This document shows, piece by piece, positions 13,201 to 22,327 of a stretch of 64,000 nucleotides of DNA. The stretch is from Acholoe squamosa (Eukaryota; Annelida; Polychaeta; Phyllodocida; Polynoidae), in assembly GCA_949317995.1 (NCBI GenBank), contig OX439037.1, forward strand, positions 23,123,182 to 23,187,181, read 5' to 3'. The first letter of the stretch is position 1, and the number at the start of each line of letters is the position of its first letter. Below the pieces are notes generated by a model. The model did no database searches and was not told where the DNA came from. It saw only the letters and a list, made by a program, of their open reading frames with translations. The translations under genes and the position numbers were made by a program.

Positions 13201-16200
13201 GCTTAACTTTGAGAGGTTTGAATTAGGAAATACAGTGTGATAAAAATACATTTTGATATTCATGATGCATTTTTTCCTTTGTCTTCAACAAAGGAAGTTA
13301 AATCTCAACGAGTGATAGAGAGTGAGGTTTCGTGGCTCTATCCCGGGCCGCAAAATGTTCCAGTCGTGTGGGTTTGAATCCTGTAGACCAAGTATGAGGC
13401 GCCAATCCTGCCACCCGGTTGCGTGTCACCTTTTACTTGCGAGCGCAGCATTTACCTTACGCGTAGAAGGTTGGCAGGCTCGGCACACGATAACCAGGCT
13501 CCTGACTTTCCAGCCGCACTAGTTCGATTCCCATCGTCATATCTTTCTAATGGTGGTCCGAGATTGTGAGGCATCACAGACCACCACCGCCAGTCAGTGT
13601 CTACTGAGTATATAAATTTCCAGAATGCCGCAAATAAGGTGTGAATAGATGCAGAACTTTCTTTAACATTTTATTATCATTATTTTTTCTGTTTGAATAT
13701 TCCCTCATGGTTGTAGCTTCTAAGAGAATCAACACAAATCATCACGTTATTCAAACAAAGTTTGAATCCCTCTTTTTTTAGTTATCTAAGTTCATCTCTG
13801 CATTAAATCATATAATTATTGGCCCAGGTCCTCCTGGGTCATTGGCAGTGCCTTTTCGGTCAAAAGCTGATGGTCATGAATTGGAACTTTAGATGGGAAT
13901 TGCTCATCGAAATTGGGGGATAATTAAACAAAAAATCATGGAAACATAATCTTAAGGATCTAGTCTTTCATTGTACATGCACAATTCCTGAAAAAAAATT
14001 TTTTAGCTATGAAAAATGCTGAAGAAAAAACCTGACATGTTTGACTTATTTCTCATGAAAACGAGGCTCCATGGGATTGCATTGGGCGGTAGATTTTGGG
14101 GGTAGACAGGGGGTAGAAATAACACATTGCCTCCTGTGGGAATAGGGCAATCAAGACGCTTTTTTTCAGCAGGTAAGGTGGAATTTTCTGTACAGGAGGG
14201 GTTAAGACCTTTGGTATATGAGTGTGTAAATCGGACCAACATAATTTTGTTATGTCTACCGCCATACTTCCGGTATAGACTTGACGCATGCGTGCAGAGC
14301 GACCGGTCGTCTGATTTTATTTTTCATATAACAGTAAATACCGTAAATCCTCGCGTATAGGACGCATCCTATACACTAAAATAAACCCAGGTGCGTCCTA
14401 TAGGAATGTCAGAAGTTGGGGGTGCGTCCTATAAGCGGGGATTTTCTACTATAGAACAGTACTAAAATGACTAAAATATAAGCCCAAACATGTCTTATAG
14501 AATTTCCTTAAACTCAGGGTGCGTCCTCTACGTGAGGTGCGTCCTCTATGCGAGGATTTACGGTAGATAGGGTATATTCGATTCAATTTGATTGATATTG
14601 CCAAACATGTATGCATGGATTATATTCAAAAAGCCATTAATTTCAAGTTAAATCTATAGAATATATCATTTCTCCGTCGAAAATGCTACTTCCGGCAAAG
14701 AGGGGTCGCGCATGCGCACAGAACATCAAAATCCAAAATGGCGGACAGCGAGACGATCGACTCACGGTGCCATCGAAACTGCTTAATTATAACAAAATAG
14801 AGGAGAATAACAGTGTCTCATGCCTTTTTATGGTTAATTTGGATCCTTATTCAACACCTGCTGAGATTGTGCAATGCTTAACTCGCCAGGAGAGGAGTTA
14901 TTTGCCAATGAAAAATGCAAGTGATAATGGGTGTATTCTCCATAGGCTTAACCATTGACAACTGACAGACTGTCACTATAGTGCCAGTCACCTATGGTAG
15001 GTCATGGACGAACCTGGGCCAATCGTGCATTGCACAGGTTCAATCTTTGCATAGTGGTGCCATCTGGTGTAAATCATATTGTAACGGTAATTGAGTACAA
15101 CGAAATAGAACAAGACAGCTGCCCGTTAATGGTTGTAAATGAAGCCAAGCCTCTTATATTATGGCACACTCAAAGCATACAGAGTCTGATATATCTCTAG
15201 TAATCATCAATTGAAACACCCAACGTCCTTCCTTCAGCTGTATCGCTGCAGGTAAGGCTGGTATGACCTGTACCTATTGGAGCCTTGAATAAGACTGAGG
15301 AGGCGACGCCCAGCAGCCATGTTATATAGTGGCCGCAAGAGGCGCGCCCCCTAATGGCATGAGGCCGAACCATCGTTACCCGCAGCGATACCCACGGCAG
15401 CCTAGCGCTACCGCTACAATATAAACCATAAGAAGGTATTATACCTGTAATTGAAACTAAAGCTCTAACTATCTTTTAGATTACATTTTAATTGTCCCAT
15501 GAGGTCCTACATGCATTAGGATGTTAAACAAATCAATCAATCAATGGAAATGCTCCACTTACATTTGGATGCAAAGACAAAGGCTAGAGCTTGCTCTACA
15601 TCCTCGAACTCGTTTCTACACCAAGTCATGTGAAAGAAATCTCATAACATAACATCCAAAATTATGCTCTGATACTTTTTATACACCTTTTTTTATTAAA
15701 AGAGAATATGGTGAAGTACGATGCCCATATCAATTCATTATTTCATTACATGGCATCCCTGAGAAAAAAGTTGTTTCCTTTTCCAGTGAGTTTTAACAAA
15801 GGATGTTATATTGGACAAGAGCTTACAGCCCGCACCTTTCACACGGGACTGACGCGTAAACGGATCATGCCACTCAACCTAGACGGGTATGTGCTACTGG
15901 GAGCTTTTTTTGTTTTATTTATAGATTATGTTTATTTTTTCAGTGATAAAATGTTCTCATCAGGATTATCATAAATTTATATTAAAAAAATTTACCAATT
16001 CAAAAAGAAATATCAAGTTTTGTTACATATTGAATAATAAATATGCAATTTTTTTTGTAGCGAAATATCGGTGGATGTTAAAGTGTCTGTAGAGAATGCC
16101 GCTGGTAAGAAATGTGGGTCAGTTCGCGGAGTATGTGAGCGGGTCGGGCTTGGCCTCTTACGGATACCGGATACAATTGGAAAGGGACCACTCAGTATTA

Positions 16201-16328
16201 AAGACGCTGATGGAGGATCGGTTACCACAGCGACAACGCAAATACCTGATTGGTGGCCACGCGATACTGACACTATCATTAAACAGGTGCTTACCGACCA
16301 TCCGGATGCAGAACCTAAAATTAAATAG
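9902..16328 (+). CDS. IBA57: IBA57, mitochondrial iron-sulfur cluster assembly factor (CAF17/YgfZ family), complete gene
   Basis: Six coding exons (9902-10216, 10542-10700, 11125-11302, 12954-13103, 15787-15895, 16061-16328) join in phase to a 392-aa protein, slightly longer than the human protein. All introns are gt...ag. The N-terminus is rich in Arg, Gln and hydroxylated residues with few acids, as expected of a mitochondrial presequence. Family landmarks in order: [10 protein letters not shown] (residues about 76-85), the [10 protein letters not shown] block opening exon 2, [14 protein letters not shown] in exon 3, a LGVAEG...LPPG...LPLESN block in exon 4, and the signature [13 protein letters not shown] in exon 5. 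The family acts in the matrix with ISCA proteins to make [4Fe-4S] clusters for enzymes such as lipoate synthase and aconitase. It is folate-binding (GcvT-like fold) by descent. ATG at 9902 is the first in frame; a second Met lies seven codons later. Confidence 0.93.
10542..10700 (+). CDS. IBA57: IBA57 exon 2
   Basis: 159 bp, phase 0 on both sides, acceptor gtacag, donor gtaaga. It encodes residues 106-158, including [13 protein letters not shown] and a Lys/Arg-rich end (LKRYKIRKK) typical of the family. Confidence 0.92.
11125..11302 (+). CDS. IBA57: IBA57 exon 3
   Basis: 178 bp, entered in phase 0 and left in phase 1 (donor gtgaga). It encodes the [13 protein letters not shown] and [14 protein letters not shown] segments. 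Confidence 0.9.
11620..11840. repeat. Tandem repeat with TAAAATCGACATGTGACATG
   Basis: Three copies of CTTAAAATCGACATGTGACATG, spaced about 85 bases and joined by TTAGTGACAAG modules, in IBA57 intron 3. A related piece occurs at 41010-41090. Confidence 0.75.
12954..13103 (+). CDS. IBA57: IBA57 exon 4
   Basis: 150 bp, phase 1 on both sides (donor gtttgt). It encodes [20 protein letters not shown] and ends within [10 protein letters not shown]. This leads directly into the signature exon. Confidence 0.92.
13320..13620 (+). repeat. tRNA-like SINE candidate in IBA57 intron 4
   Basis: Two box B-like sequences occur (GGGTTTGAATCC near 13370 and AGTTCGATTCCC near 13520). The second is preceded by tRNA-like text (GGCTCGGCACACGATAACC). 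This looks like a degenerate tRNA-derived retroposon. No intact cloverleaf was found. Confidence 0.4.
14339..14565. mobile_element. MITE with TACCGTAAATCCTCGCGTAT ends
   Basis: Inverted ends of about 25 bases (TACCGTAAATCCTCGCGTAT and its near-complement at 14543-14565) bound a 227-bp non-coding element with internal GTGCGTCCTATA repeats. It is a sister type of the CTCCCGCG family seen elsewhere in the window. Confidence 0.75.
14688..14744 (+). promoter_or_regulatory. Promoter-like cluster (ETS, NRF1, YY1 motifs) inside IBA57 intron 4
   Basis: ACTTCCGG (14688-14695), the NRF1 palindrome GCGCATGCGCA (14708-14718) and CCAAAATGGCGG (around 14733-14744) lie in order within 60 bases. A related ETS plus GCATGCG pair sits near 14268-14295. 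This spacing is typical of housekeeping promoters whose start overlaps the YY1 motif. Only a 20-codon frame follows the ATG at 14738, so the product, if any, is unknown. Confidence 0.45.
15787..15895 (+). CDS. IBA57: IBA57 exon 5, CAF17 signature
   Basis: 109 bp. The acceptor ttccag completes a Gly codon and the donor gtatgt leaves phase 2. It carries [15 protein letters not shown], the diagnostic motif of the YgfZ/CAF17 family, whose Cys is conserved. Confidence 0.95.
16061..16328 (+). CDS. IBA57: IBA57 exon 6 and stop codon
   Basis: It begins after a T-rich acceptor (ttttttttgtag), encodes the C-terminal beta-rich segment ([20 protein letters not shown], then IPDWWP) and ends in TAG at 16326-16328. 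Confidence 0.9.
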
Positions 16329-16472
16329 GTGCCAATAAGAATAGAATCATTGTGTACACCGTTCTAATAAGCATTGTAAAAAAATAATTAAAATATTTTT
16401 CCCTAGATCTACATCAAACAGGGTGTATAATTAGAATTGCGAAAATCGTGATTCAGACTGGATGAATTATTG

Positions 16473-16478
16473 AATAAA
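16473..16478 (+). terminator. Probable polyadenylation signal of IBA57
   Basis: The first canonical AATAAA on the sense strand after the stop, about 145 bases downstream. Confidence 0.5.
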
Positions 16479-16799
16479 TGTATATTCAATAATACCGGTA
16501 CGACAATTTGACTGTAATTGAATCAAGAGCCTCCATTCTATTGACATTGTACAGTAATGAAATAATCATATCTCGATGTAATACCACTTATGATAGAAAA
16601 GTCCACCTGCTGAATGTGAATACCTTAATGACATGCTTGAAAAGTCTGCTCTTATTGTACAAAAAGAAAAAGAAAATTTAATGAAAATCCGTGTTGTCTT
16701 AGAATTTTGGGTGCATAAAATTGCAACGCTCAAACAATTCATTTAATATTCTAGGTACTGCTTCCAGCTAGAAAGTTTGAATTTTGGATATTTTTTATT

Positions 16800-16830
16800 G
16801 ACCACTTTCCGCTGCTAAGCGAAAGTGGTC
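16800..16830. repeat. Small perfect hairpin
   Basis: GACCACTTTC and GAAAGTGGTC pair over 10 bases around an 11-base centre (CGCTGCTAAGC) that can extend the stem. It lies in the IBA57 downstream region. Function unknown. Confidence 0.6.
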
Positions 16831-16959
16831 TATTACAACTGCATTGGCCCATAGACTTTGCCCTGAGCTCTACCCTCCACTGTAAACCAATGTACCGATT
16901 GCACCCTGGTTCCATACCCTCAACTGGTCTATAACCCCCTCCCCTCACCCCCTAAAGCG

Positions 16960-17340
16960 TAGGAGAGTGAGTAATAGATGTTTAATGCCATTTCAACAGC
17001 TAAGGTCATATTCATGGCGAGAACTATATTACGCAATTTCACAGAGGAATGTCTTGGTGCCTGCGCATATGTGCACCACACACATCTGAGGGGATAGGAA
17101 AGTGAGTGAGTGAGTAATAGATGTTTAACGCCATTTCGACATCTAAGGTCATATTCATGGCGAGAACTACATTACACAATTTCACAGAGGAATGTGTCAG
17201 TGCCCGCGCATATGTGCACCACACACATCCGAGGGGATAGGAAAGAGGAGATATAGACCCTTTTCAGTGGGCTAGGGAGGCCCAGGATAGGAAAGAGGAG
17301 ATATAGACCCATTTAAGTGGGCTAGGGAAGCCCGCTAAAG
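16960..17340 (+). repeat. Tandem 142-bp repeat, inverted copy at 23820-23935
   Basis: The unit beginning GAGTGAGTAATAGATG occurs at about 16964 and 17106. It is followed by a twice-repeated GATAGGAAAGAGGAGATATA block. Part of it (GCGCATATGTGCACCACACA through the GGAGATATAGACCC block and GGGCTAGGGAAGCCC) reappears in reverse complement at 23820-23935. The two lie on opposite sides of the satellite block. Confidence 0.75.
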
Positions 17341-17959
17341 CGTAGGGCCTGCCAGACTGGACACGTGAGTGGGAGGTGTGTGTGTGGTGGGGGGTTAGTG
17401 GAGAGTGGTTAGTGGCTAGCAGGTTGGCTACCACTCCCAGGCCACGGATCTGACCCCAGTAGTATAGCAGGCAGTGTAGTTGTTACTTCCTATTTCCTAT
17501 TATCGAGGAGGTCTAAAACTATAAGCGCAGGCTCTAAAATAAGCCCAGGTCTCATACAAGCGCATGGGGCAACATGGGGATGAAATGAATAAGTGCAAGT
17601 GTGCTTAAACTGATGTTATGTAACCCAAATAAGGGTGGAATAACTTAACTCTGGTTGCAATATGTGTGGAATATGAGTGGAGTTTGGCTGGTGACCTGCC
17701 TCTATGTTGGGGACATCATAGAGGCAAGCCATGTCTAAGAAGTTACCAGTCAATCATCCCCAGTTTTAAATCTTACTCACAAGAGGGCACCGTAGCACCC
17801 CAATGGTCAACCTGTCTTTCCTATACAGATGTTTGGATATAGTTTGTGATTGGGGAATAGTGGAGACCAAGAGTACTTCTCCCCATGATCTGGGGAGAAT
17901 GTCATCAAACATGGCCAGCGGGTGTCTAGCCCTCAAATACCTGTGGGGACCAGCGTAGG
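17341..17959. other. Intergenic stretch, nothing recognised
   Basis: Low-complexity G/T-rich stretches and single-copy-looking DNA between the 142-bp repeat and the satellite. No gene supported. Confidence 0.4.
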
Positions 17960-18582
17960 GTGGAGTGAGTAGAATATAGGCTGAATATGGTTAGAATAAG
18001 TGGAATATGGGTGGAATAAATGCATTGCGGAGGGAATATATGGATGGCATAAGTGTGGAAAATGGTGCATTAGGTTGAATGTTGGTGAAAAAGTGGATTA
18101 TGGGTGAAAGAGTAGAATATGATGCAATAAGTTTGGAATATGGAAGTGAAATAAGTGTGGAAGATGGGTGGAATAAGGTAATGATGTGTGGAATATTGGT
18201 GGAGTATGGTTGGTGTAAGTGTGGAATAAGGTGAAATATGGTGTAGACTATGGGTCCAACAAGTGGAATATTGGTGGAATAAGTGAACATGGGTGGAATA
18301 TGTGAAGTATGGTTGGAGTAAGTGGAATATGGATGAAATAAGTGTGGAATATGGTGTAGACTATGAGTCCAATAAGTGGGATATGGTAACTATGCATGCA
18401 CTAAGTGTGGAATATGGGTGGAATAAGTGAACTATGGGTGGAGTAAGTGGATTATGGATGGAATAAGTGTTGAATAAGGTGGAATGGTGTAGACTATGGG
18501 TCCAATAAGTGGAATAAGGGTTGAATAAGTGAACTATGCGTGCACTAAGTGTGGAATAATAGGTGGAATATGGGTGAAGTAA
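17960..18582. repeat. GGAATAAGTG-type degenerate satellite, left part
   Basis: Irregular tandem copies of GGAATAAGTG and GGAATATGG(G/A)T, often followed by GTGTAGACTATGGGTCCAA. The array resumes at 22328 after the inserted elements. Long minus-strand frames here (repeating Ser/Thr/Pro/His) are by-products of the repeat. Confidence 0.85.
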
Positions 18583-18676
18583 GGCCACACCAAAAAAATA
18601 AGTTGGTCTACGGATCGCCCTCTCCATATTTTCGGAAATACAAATTTTTTTTTTCTTTGAAAAAAATCTTGTCTAT

Positions 18677-18808
18677 GGATTTCGCTCACTTCTACAAGTT
18701 TTCTCTTTGTGATGTTTGGCAAAATTTTAAAAAAAATAAAATTTGTTCGCTCGCCTCATTTCCTAGCAAGGATTCCATTGGACGCTAAAAAATTCTTAAA
18801 TTTTTTTT
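18677..18808 (+). repeat. Left copy of ~132-bp target duplication
   Basis: MITE sequence from GGATTTCGCTC to the poly-T run before the left terminal repeat. The same sequence follows the right terminal repeat (22122 to about 22255) with only about two differences. The intact MITE at 34271 has this segment once. Confidence 0.8.
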
Positions 18809-19240
18809 AATTTGAATGAAAGTTATATCACACAAAACCAGACACTGGAATTTTATTTTCAACATTATTATCACTTTGATGAGTATTCATACATTTGATG
18901 ACGGTATAGTACATTGTTGTTTTTGGTATTTGATCTTTGTTGCAACGTTTCGACTTAATTGATAAGTCTTCTTCAGGCAAGATGGTTTATACAAATTCCT
19001 AGGGCCTAAGGCACTAAAAATGATCACATAAATGCGGTTTCCATGGTAACAATGTGGAGTAACAGTTTAGCATAGTAACATATATCTCAGTGGCCATAGG
19101 TGCCCAGTATAGTGCTATTTACATAGGCCTTACACATAGTGGCAATCGAGTAGGAATAAATATTAATAAATATTAACAGTTATTAAGTATAAATGTCCCT
19201 GGGCGGCGCTTGGGTAGCCATTTATGCCCTTAAAAAATAT
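18809..19240 (-). repeat. Terminal direct repeat (pLTR), left copy
   Basis: Runs from AATTTGAATGAAAGTTATAT to TTAAAAAATAT. Nearly identical to 21686-22118. It contains the hammerhead-like stem at 18947-18976 (minus strand). Confidence 0.9.
18947..18976 (-). ncRNA. Hammerhead-like motif in left pLTR
   Basis: Read on the minus strand: CTGAAGA, one A, a 6-bp stem GACTTA/TAAGTC with loop TCAAT, then GAAAC. This is the CUGANGA...GAAA arrangement of a hammerhead core except for the extra A before stem II. Stems I and III are not evident as long helices. Self-cleavage is not shown by sequence alone. Confidence 0.4.
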
Positions 19241-19270
19241 ATAACATGCAAGCATGAATGTTGAGTGATT

Positions 19271-20518
19271 TTAATATCCCTTGTCTCGCATTCCTTGTGC
19301 CATGGACTTGGCCACGTGGTGGTCCAGGGTAAAGACCACTTCGTATAATTGGTGCAGTAGGCGGCATGTGTTGGTGGTACGTAGGAGGGGGTTGTGTTGA
19401 TGCGATGGTACTTCTGATTGTGGTTTTCCCTGGTCATGGCGAGGTCTCTCATTGATGTGGTTGACATGGTAACGGTCGTAACTCTTGTTGTTGTAATTAC
19501 CAATAGGTTTTGGGTCAGACAAACGTTCAAAAACACGTCTTGGGGGTACGGGTTTCTCAGTCTCGGCAGCTTTTGAAGTTTTCTCCATGTCCTTAAGCAT
19601 CTTCTGTTCTAGTTCTTCCAAGGGATTCTTCATGGTTTTGGTTTTGGGCATTTTTTGAGTTTTGGTGTTGTTGTTGTCAGTTTTGTTGAACCTCTTTTTC
19701 TTTTTTGGCGGTGTGGGTTCGCTGTCGGAGCTAGGGGAAGTCGTTGAACATTCTCCCTCACTGTCGGAGTCCGACGAAGACGATGAGGAGGAGGAGCTGG
19801 AGCAATCAGAACCAAAGAGTTCCTGTTTTGTCGTTTTTGGTGTTGGTGTTGGTGTTTAGACGAGTTTTGGTGTTTTGGGAGACATGGTAATATCCACAAT
19901 GGGTTTTGTAGACTCTTGGCGTTTTTTGGTGGTGATGATGGTGGGATTTGTTCTTTTGCGTTCCCAGGGGTCCTTGAGTGGAGTTGTTGTCAGTTTTGTC
20001 GATTCTTCACCCTGTTTTGATGTCTCAATTGATGTCACAGACTTCTCAGATGATGTCATAAGGGATGGTTTTGGTGTTGAGTTGTTTTTGGACATAGTAC
20101 CCGAGGCAGCCGGTGGGCCTGGAAGAAAGGGTTTGTCCAAATAAACAATTCTGAATTTCACTTTAGAAAAATCTTTTATGACCAGCTGGGGCTTGTTTTG
20201 AGTTTTGGTGACAAATTTATCAAGAGTTGGTTTTGTAATAACAGGGTGTACTACTTGGTGGAATGTTTTTTGGTGTCTTACCAAGTTACTCCATGTGCTA
20301 AATTTTTTAGAACATGGGAATAAAGGACAATGGTACTTACAAGTGGTTTTGGTAATTTCGCCAGAGGTTTTGGTAATTCCAGAGTGTTCTTCTTTTAAAT
20401 GTCTTGAGATGGACGCATCTGTCTGTTTTATTACCTTGGTACACCATCTACACTGTTCATAGTTAGACATGGATGCCTTCTTGGTGCTCTTTTTCTCTTT
20501 TTCAGGTTTTTCAGACAT
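19271..20518 (-). pseudogene. C2H2 zinc-finger protein ORF of the retroelement, one in-frame stop
   Basis: From ATG at 20518 the frame runs 220 codons to a TAA at 19856-19858, then stays open in the same frame for another 194 codons to 19271. The N-terminal part has two zinc fingers: Cys23-Cys26...His40-His45, and Cys64-X4-Cys69...His82-X4-His87. A basic, Thr/Lys/Pro-rich tail follows. After the stop come an acidic poly-Ser/Asp tract, a basic KKKKR patch and a predicted helical LEELEQKMLKDMEK segment. No enzymatic domain is seen. The single stop in an otherwise open frame suggests a recent nonsense mutation, or read-through. The product would be a nucleic-acid-binding protein. I know no specific homologue. 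Confidence 0.6.
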
Positions 20519-20883
20519 CGTTTTGTCGTTTTTGTGGGAGTTAGATGTTGTTTTGATGTCAATTTGGCAATTTCTGACGTTGGGCGGACGTCAAGTGCGC
20601 TTATGTAGCGGCGTGTAACAATTGGACGTTTCCATGGTGATGTGACGTCACAGTACGGGAGACCCGATGGTGACGTCGCAAATGGCGGGGGAAGCCCGTG
20701 TTTCGTTTTGGCGACGATGGAGGTCGTTTTTCGTCGATGGAGATGCTCTTGGGAGATTCTGGACATATTTGATATAGCTGGTGAGTATGATTATTGTTCC
20801 AAGTGTGTGTGTGTTGTCATAAGATCGTGTTTTGGCGTTTTTTTGTGGCTCTTGGTGATTGTTTTGTCGTCGTCGTCGTCGTC

Positions 20884-21495
20884 CTACCACGTGTTGTTTA
20901 CTGCCACTGAGGTACTGTCAATGATCAGATTTTCCAATTCTGTTTGAAGTGTGGTGAGTCTCGTGTTGTCCCGGCTCTTGTGTATGTTGTTGTTGTTTGT
21001 CTCATTGTTGGTGTTGTTTGTAGTCTTTATTCTGGGTCCATTTATTTTGTTGGTCTTAGAGGGGTTGGATAGTTCCTGCTGTAGATCAGCTAGTGATTTT
21101 TCTGCAAAGTCGTACTCGCTATGAGTGCATTTGGTTTTGATGTTGGACATCGTTTTGTCATAATGGGGTTGTAATTTTTTTGCTCTTTCTTGGTAATAGT
21201 CTTTTAGTAATAGTCTTAGTTTCTTGCCACACTCTACTTGTGTTTCATTCCATCTCAGGAAGAAATCCCAGTCTTGTTCAGGTATTTGTGCTGGTATATT
21301 ACCTTGTAGGCCTTTTGGTATTATGTTTTGTAATATGCAATTGTTGAGGTACTCTTGTTGTTTGTTAGCTTTATGGAGGTTGGTTTTTAATTCCCTTGCT
21401 AAGTTGTAGTACGGTAGGGCATCTCCCGGTATCGTTTTGGTGTTGTCATCCAAGTTGTTAGTGTTACCGTCGATGTTGTCGAATGTATTGTCCAT
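20884..21495 (-). CDS. Penelope-type upstream (pre-RT) ORF, 203 aa
   Basis: An Asn/Thr/Lys-rich protein with a helical central part: LKTNLHKANKQQEYLNNCIL, then IIPKGLQ (residues about 58-64), then WDFFLRWNETQVECGKKLR. A helical, PKGL-containing block of this kind is, to my knowledge, found just upstream of the reverse transcriptase in Penelope-like elements. The frame ends before any RT motif. Two short Arg-rich frames occupy 20519-20883, between this ORF and the zinc-finger ORF. Function in the element unknown. Confidence 0.5.
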   Translation of the reverse strand: MDNTFDNIDGNTNNLDDNTKTIPGDALPYYNLARELKTNLHKANKQQEYLNNCILQNIIPKGLQGNIPAQIPEQDWDFFLRWNETQVECGKKLRLLLKDYYQERAKKLQPHYDKTMSNIKTKCTHSEYDFAEKSLADLQQELSNPSKTNKINGPRIKTTNNTNNETNNNNIHKSRDNTRLTTLQTELENLIIDSTSVAVNNTW

Positions 21496-21685
21496 GATAA
21501 AAATGTTTTGGTGTTGCGTATTGGTGGGACAATTAATGTTCCTGAAGAGTGAGGATCCTATTATGGATGCTTGTAGTGTTCTTGTTGGTTTAAGACGGTT
21601 ATTAATTATTACTACAACCCAGTCTTATGTCACGCGATTCCAATGTTGATGATCCTATTATGGATGCAAGTGTGTTGTAGTTAGA

Positions 21686-22118
21686 AATTTGAATGAAAGT
21701 TATATCACACAAAACCAGACACTGGAATTTTATTTTCAACATTTCTTATCACTTTGATGAGTATTCATACATTTGATGACGGTATAGTACATTGTTGTTT
21801 TTGGTATTTGATCTTTGTTGCAACGTTTCGACTTAATTGATAAGTCTTCTTCAGGCAAGATGGTTTATACAAATTCCTAGGGCCTAAGGCACTAAAAATG
21901 ATCACATAAATGCGGTTTCCATGGTAACGATGTGGAGTAACAGTTTAGCATAGTAACATATATCTCAGTGGCCATAGGTGCCCAGTATAGTGCTATTTAC
22001 ATAGGCCTTACACATAGTGGCAATCGAGTAGGAATAAATATTAATAAATATTAACAGTTATTAAGTATAAATGTCCCTGGGCGGCGCTTGGGTAGCCATT
22101 TATGCCCTTAAAAAATAT
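21686..22118 (-). repeat. Terminal direct repeat (pLTR), right copy
   Basis: Second copy of the 432-bp repeat. The visible differences from the left copy are CATTTCTTATC versus CATTATTATC and AACGATG versus AACAATG. It contains the stem at 21825-21854. Confidence 0.9.
21825..21854 (-). ncRNA. Hammerhead-like motif in right pLTR
   Basis: Same stem and core as in the left terminal repeat. Two motifs in direct orientation would bracket the element transcript. Confidence 0.4.
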
Positions 22119-22121
22119 TTC

Positions 22122-22255
22122 GGATTTCGCTCGCTTCTACAAGTTTTCTCTTTGTGATGTTTGGCAAAATTTTAAAAAAAATAAAATTTGTTCGCTCGCC
22201 TCAATTTCCTAGCAAGGATTCCATTGGACGCTAAAAAATTCTTAAATTTTTTTTT
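22122..22255 (+). repeat. Right copy of ~132-bp target duplication
   Basis: Repeats MITE sequence 18677-18808 immediately after the right terminal repeat, then continues into the MITE right end. Confidence 0.8.
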
Positions 22256-22327
22256 TAAAAAATAGCTTGTTCGCACCATTTTTTCAAAACCAAAATCCGT
22301 AGACCAACTTATTTTTTTGGTGTGGCC

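Larger units (their letters stand above)
18809..22118 (-). mobile_element. Penelope-like retroelement derivative without visible reverse transcriptase
   Basis: Two direct terminal repeats of about 432 bp (18809-19240 and 21686-22118) differ at only a few positions, so the insertion is recent. Each contains GTTTCGAC...AAGTCTTCTTCAGG. Its complement CTGAAGAAG...GTCGAAAC is the stem typical of Penelope-like terminal repeats, some of which encode hammerhead ribozymes. The coding strand is minus. The 5' ORF (20884-21495) resembles the region upstream of RT in Penelope-like elements. Neither RT nor GIY-YIG motifs are present. Instead a C2H2 zinc-finger frame fills 19271-20518. It is therefore a non-autonomous or rearranged member. 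Confidence 0.65.
18583..22327. mobile_element. MITE with GGCCACACCAAAAAAA ends, split by a retroelement
   Basis: The left end begins GGCCACACCAAAAAAA at 18583 and the right end finishes TTTTTTTGGTGTGGCC at 22327. Both are flanked by TAA, the apparent target duplication. The intact relative at 34271-34572 is only 302 bp, so the extra 3.4 kb comes from the Penelope-like insertion at 18809-22118. Confidence 0.85.

Noticed and set aside
17991-18627. Minus-strand frames rich in HLFHPYSTY
   Set aside because: By-product of the GGAATAAGTG satellite.
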